The translations under genes and the position numbers were made by a program. From Clostridiales bacterium (GTDB lineage Bacteria; Bacillota; Clostridia; Saccharofermentanales; Saccharofermentanaceae), in contig JAFZPX010000022.1 of NCBI GenBank assembly GCA_017552455.1, forward strand, positions 1 to 40,364: a DNA stretch of 40,364 bases, in the 5' to 3' direction. This document shows positions 31,320 to 38,514 of this stretch, one piece after another; the stretch's first letter is position 1, and each line of letters starts with the position of its first letter. The notes beneath the pieces are model-generated. The model saw only the letters and a list, made by a program, of their open reading frames with translations, was not told where the DNA came from and made no database searches.

Positions 31320-31849
31320 GATCCGAAACCTCCGAATGCATCATCCTGACTCTGAGCAGGAGCCGTAGAGGCCTGTGACGCCATTGTAGGCGCACTTACC
31401 TTAGCAGGATCACAGAAACTCTTGATCTTATTGCTCTTACGCTCATTACCGTCGTCACCCTTCCATGTATCCACATACACGTTGCAGTAACCCTTAGCAC
31501 CGGGGACCTTGTTCCACTGCATCTTCAGTGTCTCACCATGCTTTTTGAGTCCGATCGATACGAAGAACTGTGAAAGCAGCCCTTCTGTCTTGGAGTGAAG
31601 ATAAAGTCTGTGCTTGATCAAAGCCTCATCACCTGTGGAAGGATCATTTACAATGATCTCCAGCTCACACATCTTGCAGGGCGGAAGCTTCGCGCTGCCG
31701 TTATGCTGACCGCGAGACCAGCTCTTTACTGTGAACGGGTATTTTCCCGGCTTGAGCAGTGAAAACTCTGACGAGTCCTTGGTGATCTCATCATCCCAGT
31801 CCAACTCGTGTCCCTGATCATTGTTACTGTAATTATCAAATGTTGTCAT
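31310..31849 (-). CDS. DUF669 phage protein (likely single-strand DNA-binding role)
   Basis: A 179-residue protein of the DUF669 family, always found near phage helicase and Sak4/RecT-type genes and thought to bind single-stranded DNA or the recombinase. Visible features are the LDWDDEI start motif, KPGKYPFTVKSWSRG, a GLLSQFFVSIG segment, and an acidic Phe/Gly tail (DDAFGGFGSWN) like SSB tails. The N-terminal GHELDWDD also occurs in the primase-helicase. Confidence 0.85.
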   Translation of the reverse strand: MTTFDNYSNNDQGHELDWDDEITKDSSEFSLLKPGKYPFTVKSWSRGQHNGSAKLPPCKMCELEIIVNDPSTGDEALIKHRLYLHSKTEGLLSQFFVSIGLKKHGETLKMQWNKVPGAKGYCNVYVDTWKGDDGNERKSNKIKSFCDPAKVSAPTMASQASTAPAQSQDDAFGGFGSWN

Positions 31850-31853
31850 TTGT

Positions 31854-32900
31854 TTATCCTGCCTTTCTGTTAATAAGAATCTGTTCGTATACCTTGTCGA
31901 ATTGAGCTATCAGCATTCCGTCGATGAAGTTCTCCGGGTATTTGCTTACCAGCATGTTCTCGGGGCAGATCCCCTTGGATGCGACTGCCTTCCGGATATC
32001 GGCTTCCGTGACCTGCTTGGAGATCATTAACGGAAGAAGCTTCTTGGGAAAGTTCGGATCCGTAATCTGAGGATCGAACTCATCCAAGACCTCGAACGGC
32101 AGATCATCCGTTATCTCGGCTGCGGTAGTTGCAGACGGTTCCGGCTTTTCCTCATACTTAGTCTGATCACCGGATGTCATCGTGAACAACTTGGCTACCT
32201 GCTCATACTCGAACGGAAGCTCATCCGGAAGCCCGAATCTGTTCTTGGCATCCCACGCCGGATGATGTGTCGTGTACATAACACGCTGGCCGCCCTGAGC
32301 CTTCTTCTTTCCGTCGACATCGACCACATATGTCTTGTAGTTGGCGAAAAGGACAATATCTGCCCACTCTCTGACCAAATTAGCAATGGATGTCTTGGGA
32401 GAGTCATTGAGCTTTAATGTGTATCTGTCGTAGCTTCCGTTCTCATCCGGCTGCTCAAACTTCTTAAGGACAGCATGTGCAATAAGAAGCACATTGATGC
32501 CCTTGTTCGCGATATCCGTAAGCACATTAAGGAGCTTTCCGAATTCCTCGTATACATAGGTATAGCCCTTGCCATATCCCCAGTCCTCAATGCTGGTCTT
32601 CTGATCTTTGTCACAGATATGCTTGATGCACATTCTTTCTGCCCAGTCTGCCGTGTCGATAACAAGAGTTTTGCAAAGCTCTACGTCAGACTTGGCAACT
32701 TCCATGACGTAGTTGGCAAGCTCCGCCCAATTCTTCGGGGATGGATCCACGCGTCTTACATTGAGATACTTCGTAGAATCCTCAGTATCGATAAACAGCG
32801 GATACGGCGTCTTAGACGCAAATGTCGATTTGCCGATACCGTCGGTTCCGTAAAGAACCATCTTAACGGCATGTGGTCTGATTCCATTAGATATATTCAT
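31854..32900 (-). CDS. AAA ATPase, Sak4-like (AAA_24)
   Basis: A 348-residue RecA-fold ATPase. Walker A is GTDGIGKST (18-26), Walker B is LVIDTADW (near 80), and INVLLIAHA near 140 is a further core strand. It matches phage AAA_24/Sak4-type recombination ATPases, which pair with an SSB-like partner, here the adjacent DUF669 gene. The C-terminal 100 residues are helical and family-variable. Confidence 0.88.
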   Translation of the reverse strand: MNISNGIRPHAVKMVLYGTDGIGKSTFASKTPYPLFIDTEDSTKYLNVRRVDPSPKNWAELANYVMEVAKSDVELCKTLVIDTADWAERMCIKHICDKDQKTSIEDWGYGKGYTYVYEEFGKLLNVLTDIANKGINVLLIAHAVLKKFEQPDENGSYDRYTLKLNDSPKTSIANLVREWADIVLFANYKTYVVDVDGKKKAQGGQRVMYTTHHPAWDAKNRFGLPDELPFEYEQVAKLFTMTSGDQTKYEEKPEPSATTAAEITDDLPFEVLDEFDPQITDPNFPKKLLPLMISKQVTEADIRKAVASKGICPENMLVSKYPENFIDGMLIAQFDKVYEQILINRKAG

Positions 32901-32909
32901 ATTTCCTCC

Positions 32910-34223
32910 TTACCATTTCCAATTTGTGTTCTCTTCTGCAGGAGAAGGCGAACAATGCTGCACCGGTTCAGCCTCAGCCTCGGTATTGCTGCCATAACCA
33001 TCCGAGATAATGAGGCTGCATTCGTCTCCTGTTGATACTCGTGTGGCTATTGCCTGTAAGCCTTCGTTCTCGAGCCACTTGCCAAACTCATTCATCGTGT
33101 CGATATCCATCTGTTCAAGCTTGTCTATGAGAACAAAACCGCATTCGGGATTGAGTTTTCTGACTATGGCCGTAGCAACACGCAGCTGCTCTGATGAGCT
33201 CATGTCACCCCATGTAAAGCCGTTATATGTGAGTTCGTTGTCGCTTACGGATAATCCTTCCAAAGGGAGATCGGCACCGTTAAGAAGATCCAGCTTCTGC
33301 TGACGGATCTTTTCTATCTTGACCGTAAGCTCGTTGTATGCTGCTTCTCCCTGCTTGGCGATCTCATCAGCGCGTTCCTTATCGAGGTTCGCACGGATCT
33401 TCACATTGATCTCATCGATGTTGCGGATGTTTTCTTCAAGTTCAGCTGTAGACTCGTCCTGAAGATCCTTGATATCTGTCTCAGCAATCTTCAGATCCTT
33501 CTCAAGAGCGGCATGTCTTTCCTTCGCTTCCTTGAGCTTCTGCTCCAATGCCTTGACCTCACCATATGCGTTTGCGCATTCATGAGTGATCTGTTCAACT
33601 CTGTTACGCTTACGCTGGTTCTCTCCGTTCCTGGCTAAAATATCCTGCTGCTGTTTGATGAGTTCTGAAGGACTCAGGAGATCATCAGGTACATCAGGGT
33701 AGAATGTGAGTTCAGCTGCTAATGCTTTCTTCTTCTCCACATCCCTGCCGAGTACAAGTCTTTCCTGGTAAAGCTCCTGTTCTTCCTGATCCAGCTTATT
33801 AAGCTCTTCCTCAACGCCGATGATCTGCAGGAGCGTATGTGCCTTCTCTTTGCCGGAGCTCTCCATGAACTTCGGAAGGTCAAGTGCAAGCTTGCTGATG
33901 AAGCTGTCAAGTAATGTCTGACCTGACTTCTGCCCAGACGGATCCGTTACCTTAAGATCGGAATTCTTGCCTTTACGCTCTACTACAAGTCCGTTGGACA
34001 GGACTACCTTCAATGTCGGCGGTATAACCGACTCTGTGTTCTTAGGGTCTGCAGGACGATACTTGTCGCCTCCGAGTGCCCATGCAATGGAATCGAGAAC
34101 AGATGTCTTACCCTGTCCGTTTTTGCCGCCGATGACAGTAAGACCATTTGGAGAAGGCTCCATCTTGACCGCCTTCACACGCTTCACATTCTCAAATTCC
34201 AACTTATTGATCTTTACGCTCAT
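32910..34223 (-). CDS. SMC/Rad50-like ATPase with coiled coil
   Basis: A 437-residue ABC-type ATPase. Walker A is GGKNGQGKTSVLD (about 33-45), a long coiled coil fills 130-310, and the signature/Walker B region is SSSEQLRVATAIV and CGFVLIDKLEQMD near 345-380. It is much shorter than true SMC or Rad50 and lacks a clear hinge or zinc hook. In phages such proteins accompany recombination exonucleases; none is seen next to it here. Confidence 0.85.
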   Translation of the reverse strand: MSVKINKLEFENVKRVKAVKMEPSPNGLTVIGGKNGQGKTSVLDSIAWALGGDKYRPADPKNTESVIPPTLKVVLSNGLVVERKGKNSDLKVTDPSGQKSGQTLLDSFISKLALDLPKFMESSGKEKAHTLLQIIGVEEELNKLDQEEQELYQERLVLGRDVEKKKALAAELTFYPDVPDDLLSPSELIKQQQDILARNGENQRKRNRVEQITHECANAYGEVKALEQKLKEAKERHAALEKDLKIAETDIKDLQDESTAELEENIRNIDEINVKIRANLDKERADEIAKQGEAAYNELTVKIEKIRQQKLDLLNGADLPLEGLSVSDNELTYNGFTWGDMSSSEQLRVATAIVRKLNPECGFVLIDKLEQMDIDTMNEFGKWLENEGLQAIATRVSTGDECSLIISDGYGSNTEAEAEPVQHCSPSPAEENTNWKW

Positions 34224-34226
34224 TAC

Positions 34227-35042
34227 TTATACCTCATACCTTTCTGCTTCCGCTCTGTCCGTAAAGAAATGAATCCCCGGAGCGCACTCGTTCCAACGGT
34301 TGTCGTCGAAGTTATCAACGCTTACCATCTTGCCTACTTCATATTCGAAACTCTTGTCATACGAGCTGAATCCCTTGTCGAATCTCTTGCCGTCTGACAT
34401 ATTAGTGATGGAGAGTACTTTTGCCTTGTTACATCTGCACTTGTAGCCAGTCGCGGATGACCTCTTAGCTGATGCCGGGATCTCAAGTTTGCAAATTGCA
34501 TACTCTAATGCGAAATCATTGGTTGGACCTATTACGACCTCTACGCAGATCTTCTTCCAACCTATGAAAGCTCCATGCGAAGGACAAGCAAGTGGTAAGT
34601 AAAGACCTCGTGTCTCTTCGTTAATGTCCGCGCCATACAAGTTCGCGCCACGCAAGTTCGCGCCACGCAAGTCCGCGCCATACAAGTCCGCGCCATACAA
34701 GTTCGCGCCATACAAGTTCGCGCCATACAAGTTCGCGCCACGCAAGTCCGCGCCACGCAAGTTCGCGCCACGCAAGTCCGCGCGATACAAGTCCGCGCCA
34801 TACAAGTTCGCGCCATACAAGTTCGCGCCATACAAGTTCGCGCCACGCAAGTCCGCGCCACGCAAGTTCGCGCCACGCAAGTCCGCGCCACGCAAGTCCG
34901 CGCCATACAAGTTCGCGCCACGCAAGTCCGCGCCACGCAAGTTCGCGCCATACAAGTTCGCGCGATTACCACCGGATTCGCCTCGTATCCACTTAAGATG
35001 CTTATCGAGGATTTCCTTAAGTTCGCTTACAGTAAACTGCAT
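34227..35042 (-). CDS. Pentapeptide-repeat protein with C-terminal DUF5758-like domain
   Basis: A 271-residue protein. Residues 25-145 are about 24 pentapeptide repeats, nearly all of form A-(N/D)-L-(Y/R)-G, which fold as a right-handed beta-helix. The C-terminal part (about 150-271: [12 protein letters not shown], ...[19 protein letters not shown]) resembles the DUF5758 domain. Related proteins include gyrase-protecting DNA mimics, but most phage ones have no known role. At DNA level the repeat is a near-perfect 15-bp tandem array. The ORF is preceded by a GGGGGTG site. Confidence 0.88.
   Translation of the reverse strand: MQFTVSELKEILDKHLKWIRGESGGNRANLYGANLRGADLRGANLYGADLRGADLRGANLRGADLRGANLYGANLYGANLYGADLYRADLRGANLRGADLRGANLYGANLYGANLYGADLYGADLRGANLRGANLYGADINEETRGLYLPLACPSHGAFIGWKKICVEVVIGPTNDFALEYAICKLEIPASAKRSSATGYKCRCNKAKVLSITNMSDGKRFDKGFSSYDKSFEYEVGKMVSVDNFDDNRWNECAPGIHFFTDRAEAERYEV
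34632..34961. repeat. 22-unit, 15-bp tandem repeat inside the pentapeptide gene
   Basis: Units read (TAC or CGC)-AAG-T(T or C)C-GCG-CCA on the plus strand, 22 in a row, varying almost only at the first codon and one later base. Two units carry CGCGA instead of CGCCA. Every frame stays open, producing spurious long ORFs on both strands. Confidence 0.95.
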
Positions 35043-35308
35043 TAGATTCCTTCACCCCCATATTTGATATCTCTGACCTCGTTAATCTCGTTGTCAGTAG
35101 CAAAGTAAACGTGATTCGATGAGTCACGATTTCTCTGCTCGATGGTGTTGATACGCTGTCTGTTAATGTGAATGTCTCGCTCATGCTTCCACATGGTATT
35201 GTTCAGCTTCTTGATCCGCCTGCTCACATTGATGTATAAGCCGAACAGACCCACTGTAACGAGGATGAACCCGAATATTGTCAGCAAGAGTAATGCACGT
35301 ATAGTCAT
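35042..35308 (-). CDS. Small membrane protein with helical C-terminus
   Basis: An 88-residue protein. Residues 4-27 form one transmembrane helix ([20 protein letters not shown]). A basic coiled region follows ([20 protein letters not shown]), then a polar end. Family unknown. It overlaps the upstream gene by four bases and abuts the pentapeptide gene. Early position suggests an anti-host or superinfection-exclusion role, but that is only inference. Confidence 0.6.
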   Translation of the reverse strand: MTIRALLLLTIFGFILVTVGLFGLYINVSRRIKKLNNTMWKHERDIHINRQRINTIEQRNRDSSNHVYFATDNEINEVRDIKYGGEGI

Positions 35309-35649
35309 GCGACTTTCTCCTTCCTGCCAATGTCGAAGATCTTCCTCTTGTTGGCTGCATTGACCTCGAGACCGAGGTATTTGAGAATGAGTTCCTTCTC
35401 CCTGTTGGTAAAAGGAGTCTTCCCATTCATCCTGTTCTGAATGCCCGTGGGACCCATATTGATCACAGAACCGAGTTCATCAAAGGACTCAAAGTTCTTT
35501 CTGATCTGGGGATAGCAAGCGTATTTGCCGATACGCATATGCTTCTTGATCTCCCGGGGCTTCTCTTCCGAAGCCTTCATGGCTTCCAGCTCCTCCCTGA
35601 CGATCTGCCTAATGGCGTCACGCGGGATCGTTATTGATAAATCGTTCAT
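35305..35649 (-). CDS. Early phage protein, possible DNA-binding regulator
   Basis: A 114-residue basic protein. The central part (KNFESFDELGSVINMGPTGI, then QNRMNGKTPFTNREKELILKYLG) looks like a helix-turn-helix with the 'NRMNGKTPFTNREKE' pattern seen in Cro-like phage regulators. A GGAGG site supports the ATG at 35649. It is the second gene of the leftward early operon, just downstream of operator O1 (35672-35692). Confidence 0.6.
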   Translation of the reverse strand: MNDLSITIPRDAIRQIVREELEAMKASEEKPREIKKHMRIGKYACYPQIRKNFESFDELGSVINMGPTGIQNRMNGKTPFTNREKELILKYLGLEVNAANKRKIFDIGRKEKVA

Positions 35650-35669
35650 TGTACGCCTCCTTTGCCCTC

Positions 35670-35900
35670 TTATGTATCTTCTAAAGATACATTCGAAGTA
35701 AAAAAAATGAGGTCTACATCGGAGCCCTTAAGACTATATCGCTCTTTAATCTTGCGAATTTCGCCTTGTGTAAACTGCGCTCCGTGCGCCTCATTTATCT
35801 TACTGTTCAACGTTTGTAGGGATATTCCAATGCTCTTCGCTAAAGATGCCTGAGTATCCCCATGCTCATACATTACTGCAATAAGCTTGTTCTTGTTCAA
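35670..35900 (-). CDS. Cro-like helix-turn-helix regulator
   Basis: A 76-residue XRE/Cro-type protein with helix-turn-helix QASLAKSIGISLQTLNSKIN (17-36) and a second helical part (FTQGEIRKIKERYSL). The start is TTG at 35900, supported by GGAGG 9 bases upstream. It is the first gene of the leftward early operon, divergent from the CI-like repressor. It should compete for the 21-bp operators and favour lytic growth. Its last codons contain operator O1. Confidence 0.85.
   Translation of the reverse strand: MNKNKLIAVMYEHGDTQASLAKSIGISLQTLNSKINEAHGAQFTQGEIRKIKERYSLKGSDVDLIFFTSNVSLEDT
35672..35692. promoter_or_regulatory. Operator O1 (perfect 9-3-9 palindrome)
   Basis: ATGTATCTT-CTA-AAGATACAT, a perfect dyad inside the last codons of the Cro-like gene. 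It has the same geometry as O2-O4. Confidence 0.8.
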
Positions 35901-35919
35901 GGTTGGATCCTCCTTTCTT

Positions 35920-35940
35920 ATGTATGGTTATAAGATACAC
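35920..35940. promoter_or_regulatory. Operator O2, overlapping the early promoter -10
   Basis: ATGTATGGT-TAT-AAGATACAC, a 9-3-9 site related to O1. It covers the -10 of the leftward promoter, so binding would block early transcription. Confidence 0.75.
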
Positions 35941-35960
35941 TCGACTTTTCGTATTGTCAA
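35932..35960 (-). promoter_or_regulatory. Leftward early promoter
   Basis: On the minus strand TTGACA (35960-35955), 17 bases, TATCTT (35937-35932), about 30 bases before the Cro-like start. A near-consensus promoter. Confidence 0.8.
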
Positions 35961-35967
35961 TAATAAT

Positions 35968-35988
35968 TTGCGTGTTTTTCAGATACAT
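35968..35988. promoter_or_regulatory. Operator O3 (weaker half-site form)
   Basis: TTGCGTGTT-TTT-CAGATACAT. The right arm matches O1 well, and the left arm only at five of nine bases. It lies just upstream of both divergent -35 boxes. Confidence 0.5.
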
Positions 35989-35992
35989 TTTC

Positions 35993-36021
35993 TTGATTTT
36001 TTGAAATATTATATCTATAAT
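35993..36021 (+). promoter_or_regulatory. Repressor promoter
   Basis: TTGATT (35993-35998), 17 bases, TATAAT (36016-36021), 35 bases before the CI-like start. Operator O4 overlaps its last bases and start point, so the repressor could regulate itself. Confidence 0.75.
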
Positions 36022-36040
36022 GCAACTTATAAAGATACAG
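36020..36040. promoter_or_regulatory. Operator O4, overlapping the repressor promoter
   Basis: ATGCAACTT-ATA-AAGATACAG, a 9-3-9 site matching O1 at seven of nine left-arm bases and eight of nine right-arm bases. Confidence 0.65.
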
Positions 36041-36056
36041 GGAGTTATTATCAAAA

Positions 36057-36404
36057 ATGAAAATGGGTACGTACATAAAGGAACTTCGCGAGTCAATGAA
36101 TTTGTCTCAAGAAGAACTCGGGAAGATGTTATCCCCTACAGTTAATAGAGATGCTGTTAGTAAATGGGAACGTGGTCGAGTAGAAAACATAAAGAGATCT
36201 CATATAGAACAGCTGTCTAAAATCTTTAATGTGCGCCCCAGTGAACTAATGTGTTTTGAGAATACTGAACTATCAGAAGACGAAAAGGATTTATTAGAAG
36301 ATTATAACGAGCTTAATGATACTGGAAAGGAAACTGCCCGGAACTTGGTAAAAGGTCTTAGATCTACATTTCCAAAAGACACCCCCACGATCGCTGTGTC
36401 GTGA
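36057..36404 (+). CDS. CI-like XRE repressor
   Basis: A 115-residue repressor. The XRE helix-turn-helix is at about 8-60 (LRESMNLSQEELGKML, RDAVSKWERGR, LSKIFNVRPSELM). A helical C-terminus (70-105) probably dimerises it. There is no S24 autoprotease domain, so induction would not follow the LexA-like self-cleavage route. It is the first gene of the rightward lysogeny operon and divergent from Cro. The ATG at 36057 has AGGGAG 13 bases before it; the ATG at 36063 is an alternative. Confidence 0.9.
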   Translation: MKMGTYIKELRESMNLSQEELGKMLSPTVNRDAVSKWERGRVENIKRSHIEQLSKIFNVRPSELMCFENTELSEDEKDLLEDYNELNDTGKETARNLVKGLRSTFPKDTPTIAVS

Positions 36405-36457
36405 CGGTGCTGAAGCCTCCGAGTCCTTGAAATTATTGAGTTTTTCAAAGAAAACAC

Positions 36458-36486
36458 TTGACATAGTGCACGCACTATATTATAAT
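36458..36486 (+). promoter_or_regulatory. Consensus promoter with embedded operator
   Basis: A perfect TTGACA (36458-36463), 17 bases, TATAAT (36481-36486). The spacer holds a 7-2-7 palindrome ATAGTGC-AC-GCACTAT (36463-36478), an operator unlike O1-O4. It drives the small-protein genes at 36517-37001. Confidence 0.85.
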
Positions 36487-36516
36487 ATATACATAACAAG
36501 GAAGGAGGTAAGAAAG

Positions 36517-36636
36517 ATGAAGAAACATCCAAGGAAGAAAAGAAGCGATGACAAGTTGACTCTCGCTCAAAAGGTTCAACTCATCACCGCTTTGATCAAT
36601 CTACTAGTAGCAATCATAAAGTTACTTAAAGATTGA
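36517..36636 (+). CDS. 39-residue basic amphipathic peptide
   Basis: Starts MKKHPRKKRSDDKL and continues as an amphipathic or membrane-associated helix (TALINLLVAIIKLLKD). GGAGG lies 10 bases before the ATG at 36517; the longer in-frame upstream extension crosses the promoter and is rejected. The shape, a basic head and short hydrophobic helix, is that of many small phage or plasmid peptides, including some toxins, but no function can be assigned. Confidence 0.6.
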   Translation: MKKHPRKKRSDDKLTLAQKVQLITALINLLVAIIKLLKD

Positions 36637-36670
36637 GGGGTCGGGGCGAAAGCCCCACCTTCCCCCTCAA
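36633..36670 (+). terminator. Hairpin after the 39-residue peptide
   Basis: TTGAGGGG pairs with CCCCTCAA, and GGGGC-GAAA-GCCCC forms an inner stem. No T-run follows, so it may stabilise mRNA or pause rather than terminate. Confidence 0.55.
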
Positions 36671-36712
36671 TATAACATATACACAAAGTTATTTACAAGG
36701 AGGAGCAAGATC

Positions 36713-36823
36713 ATGACATTAGACAGAATTCTCGACATCATCCAAGTCATCACTAGCACCATTCTGGTTATAGTGGTTATAGTCGATATTATGGAAAGAA
36801 GGAAAGACAATGGAAAGCGATAA
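36713..36823 (+). CDS. 36-residue single-pass membrane peptide
   Basis: The frame MTLDRILDIIQVITSTILVI... forms one hydrophobic helix and ends in a basic tail (MERRKDNGKR). AAGGAGG lies 9 bases before the ATG. It overlaps the next gene's start by 14 bases. Holin-like or toxin-like shape; no family assigned. Confidence 0.6.
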   Translation: MTLDRILDIIQVITSTILVIVVIVDIMERRKDNGKR

Positions 36824-37001
36824 GTACACAGCACAAAAGAAATATCACGCCAAGAATCGTCAGACGCTGACACTGTCTTTCATGAAGTCCACAGAGCAGG
36901 ATCTTCTCGACTATCTGGAGACGGTACCCAATAAAGCTGGCTACATCAAGCAACTGATCCGGAAGGATATGAAGAGGAATCCGGAAAAGTTAGAGAAATA
37001 A
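36810..37001 (+). CDS. Small protein, ribbon-helix-helix-like
   Basis: A 63-residue protein (MESDKYTAQKKYHAKNRQ...) with a beta-strand (TLTLSF) then helices ending in a basic C-terminus. The 'Y.AK...TLTLSF....EQDLLDYLE..PNKAGYIKQLIR' pattern is common in small CopG/Arc-like proteins of Firmicutes mobile elements. It may be a regulator, perhaps of the embedded operator at 36463-36478. It closes the lysogeny operon. Confidence 0.7.
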   Translation: MESDKYTAQKKYHAKNRQTLTLSFMKSTEQDLLDYLETVPNKAGYIKQLIRKDMKRNPEKLEK

Positions 37002-37028
37002 AATAGGGTCTCTCCATTAGAGTGACCC
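37002..37028. terminator. Bidirectional terminator between convergent operons
   Basis: GGGTC-T-CTC pairs with GAG-T-GACCC (37006-37028). On the minus strand TATTTTATTT follows. It separates the rightward lysogeny operon from the leftward accessory pair. Confidence 0.65.
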
Positions 37029-37090
37029 TCGCAAACCGAGCATATCGATTTTCTGTGTAATCTAATTATACACGAACCTTGACAATTACA

Positions 37091-37870
37091 TTAAGCAATG
37101 AAGTCCGATTTATGGGATTCTTTTTCACTCCAAATAATAGGAATGATTCCATATTCTTTCAATGCTGTTATAGCAGCTCCAGAAGGTCTCTTATTGGTAT
37201 CGTTGATGATTGCCAACAGTTGAGCATCCGGAGATCTCATTTCATGAGTATCTGTCCATGAAAACATTGTGGTCTTAGCAATTACGCTATCGAACGAATT
37301 TATAACCTGGATAATTCTCTCAGGTCTCTCACTCGACTTTGGAATGGCAAAATCATAATGTGTTACAAGCTTACTCTTGCCTGTAAGAATAAGATCCGCA
37401 ATATATCTGACACTATTCACATCCAAGAAGGCTTTAACATCATCAAGGAAGACGTTCTGGACATTTGCCCTTGTAAGATAAAACATATCGCTTACCTTAA
37501 CCATACACTGAGCAAGCATATGTTTCTTAACAGGCATCTCTTCGATACTGCAATACACTTGCAACGAATCATTGGTTTCATCGTACTCTACACCAAACGA
37601 ATTCACAACGTGATTAAAAATATCTTTCCTTCTAGTACTATTGAATTCAAACCCGCTTAACTCGAGGTTGGATAGAGTGGCCCCATCATCCGTGATCCTA
37701 TATCTTCCATCCTTTTCAGGGACGATATAAAGTTCGATCTCATCATTATCTTTGTCAAGATATGGAAGAGTAACTTTAATTACGCCTCCTTCGAGACTTT
37801 GAGATTCGATGTTATCTTTGAGCCAATTAAGATAATTGTCTGCGAACATATTATAATCTGCGTTCATCAT
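37091..37870 (-). CDS. DUF1828/DUF1829-like protein (accessory)
   Basis: A 259-residue protein. The N-terminal 90 residues resemble DUF1828 (VIKVTLPYLDKDNDEIELYIV, YRITDDGATLSNLELSGF). The remaining part resembles DUF1829 (about 140-255). The function of both is unknown; related genes lie on mobile elements beside other small uncharacterised genes. Its DNA is AT-richer than the structural genes. It overlaps the upstream 148-residue gene (ATGA), and together they sit in the 'moron' slot between repressor and integrase, where phages often carry superinfection-exclusion or toxin-antitoxin genes. Confidence 0.7.
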   Translation of the reverse strand: MMNADYNMFADNYLNWLKDNIESQSLEGGVIKVTLPYLDKDNDEIELYIVPEKDGRYRITDDGATLSNLELSGFEFNSTRRKDIFNHVVNSFGVEYDETNDSLQVYCSIEEMPVKKHMLAQCMVKVSDMFYLTRANVQNVFLDDVKAFLDVNSVRYIADLILTGKSKLVTHYDFAIPKSSERPERIIQVINSFDSVIAKTTMFSWTDTHEMRSPDAQLLAIINDTNKRPSGAAITALKEYGIIPIIWSEKESHKSDFIA

Positions 37871-38313
37871 ATGACTCCCTGAAGATTAGATACTTCAATA
37901 TTACAATACTTACATAGAGCAAAGAAAGCAGACATAAAATCTACATTCTCTTTAGGAAGACTAAGACTCGGGATCTCATCGAATTCATATGCCCAAGGAA
38001 GGCTTCCTGATTCGATTTCTCCGGGCTTATACAAATGGATATGGTTTCTTCCGATCCTTCTCCCATCCGGATTAATATGAGGAGCTGCATTGATCTCAAT
38101 TCTTACCAAAAGGACTTTATTGGTTCTGTTTTGTATTTTAGACTTTGAAATTTCGAATGTTCCATTTCTATGAATATCGAGATAGAACTTTTCTTCTGAC
38201 TCAGGAGATAAAAGTGCATAAGTTCCCTTTCCTCCGCCAACAGGAAGTTTAGGAGAATCCTTTTCAAAGGTTTTAGGTATACTAAGCAGATGTTCAAATT
38301 GATCTTGAGTCAT
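37867..38313 (-). CDS. Partner of the DUF1828-like gene (DUF6978-like)
   Basis: A 148-residue protein (MTQDQFEHLLSIPKTFEKDSPKL...) with a GTYALLSPESEEKFYLDIHRNGTF segment (split), a basic RTNKVLLVRIEINAAPH stretch, and a final Cys-containing helix (FFALCKYCNIEVSNL). It resembles the uncharacterised DUF6978 type; I am not certain. Translation has no ribosome site and the -10 lies 7 bases before ATG, so its mRNA is probably leaderless. It is coupled to the DUF1828-like gene, forming a two-gene unit. Confidence 0.6.
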   Translation of the reverse strand: MTQDQFEHLLSIPKTFEKDSPKLPVGGGKGTYALLSPESEEKFYLDIHRNGTFEISKSKIQNRTNKVLLVRIEINAAPHINPDGRRIGRNHIHLYKPGEIESGSLPWAYEFDEIPSLSLPKENVDFMSAFFALCKYCNIEVSNLQGVI

Positions 38314-38319
38314 GCTTGC

Positions 38320-38347
38320 ATTATATATGATTTGACTTATCCTTCAA
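38320..38347 (-). promoter_or_regulatory. Promoter of the accessory pair (leaderless)
   Basis: On the minus strand TTGAAG (38347-38342), 16 bases, TATAAT (38325-38320). The -10 ends 7 bases before the ATG at 38313, so transcription would begin at or near the start codon. Confidence 0.6.
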
Positions 38348-38377
38348 CTTGAACCGAACAAAGATAATGTGATTGTA

Positions 38378-38416
38378 AAATAAAACGCCCTCCGGTAGCG
38401 GCAACTACCGAAGGGC
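38378..38416 (-). terminator. Terminator before the accessory pair
   Basis: GCCCT/AGGGC and CGGTAG/CTACCG form a strong hairpin (38388-38416). On the minus strand GTTTTATTTTAC follows. It insulates the accessory promoter from antisense transcription across the integrase. Confidence 0.75.
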
Positions 38417-38429
38417 AAATAGAGTTAAC

Positions 38430-38472
38430 GTACAATGAACGTAGTACTGTCCGAACTCTACGATCATTGTAC
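38430..38472. repeat. 43-base interrupted palindrome upstream of the integrase
   Basis: GTACAATG (38430-38437) and CATTGTAC (38465-38472), with inner CGTAG and CTACG. It ends 42 bases before the integrase ATG; a candidate control site for integrase or a transcript hairpin. Confidence 0.7.
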
Positions 38473-38514
38473 CATAACTCCCTTTATACGAATAACAAAA
38501 GGAGGTTTGGTACT

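Noticed and set aside
34632..34961. CRISPR-like array
   Set aside because: Contiguous 15-bp units with no spacers, within a coding frame.
34562..35067. Long open frames on both strands across the pentapeptide repeats ([14 protein letters not shown] and [13 protein letters not shown])
   Set aside because: They arise because a 15-bp repeat without stops keeps every frame open; the A(N/D)LxG frame is the known protein fold and has the ribosome site.
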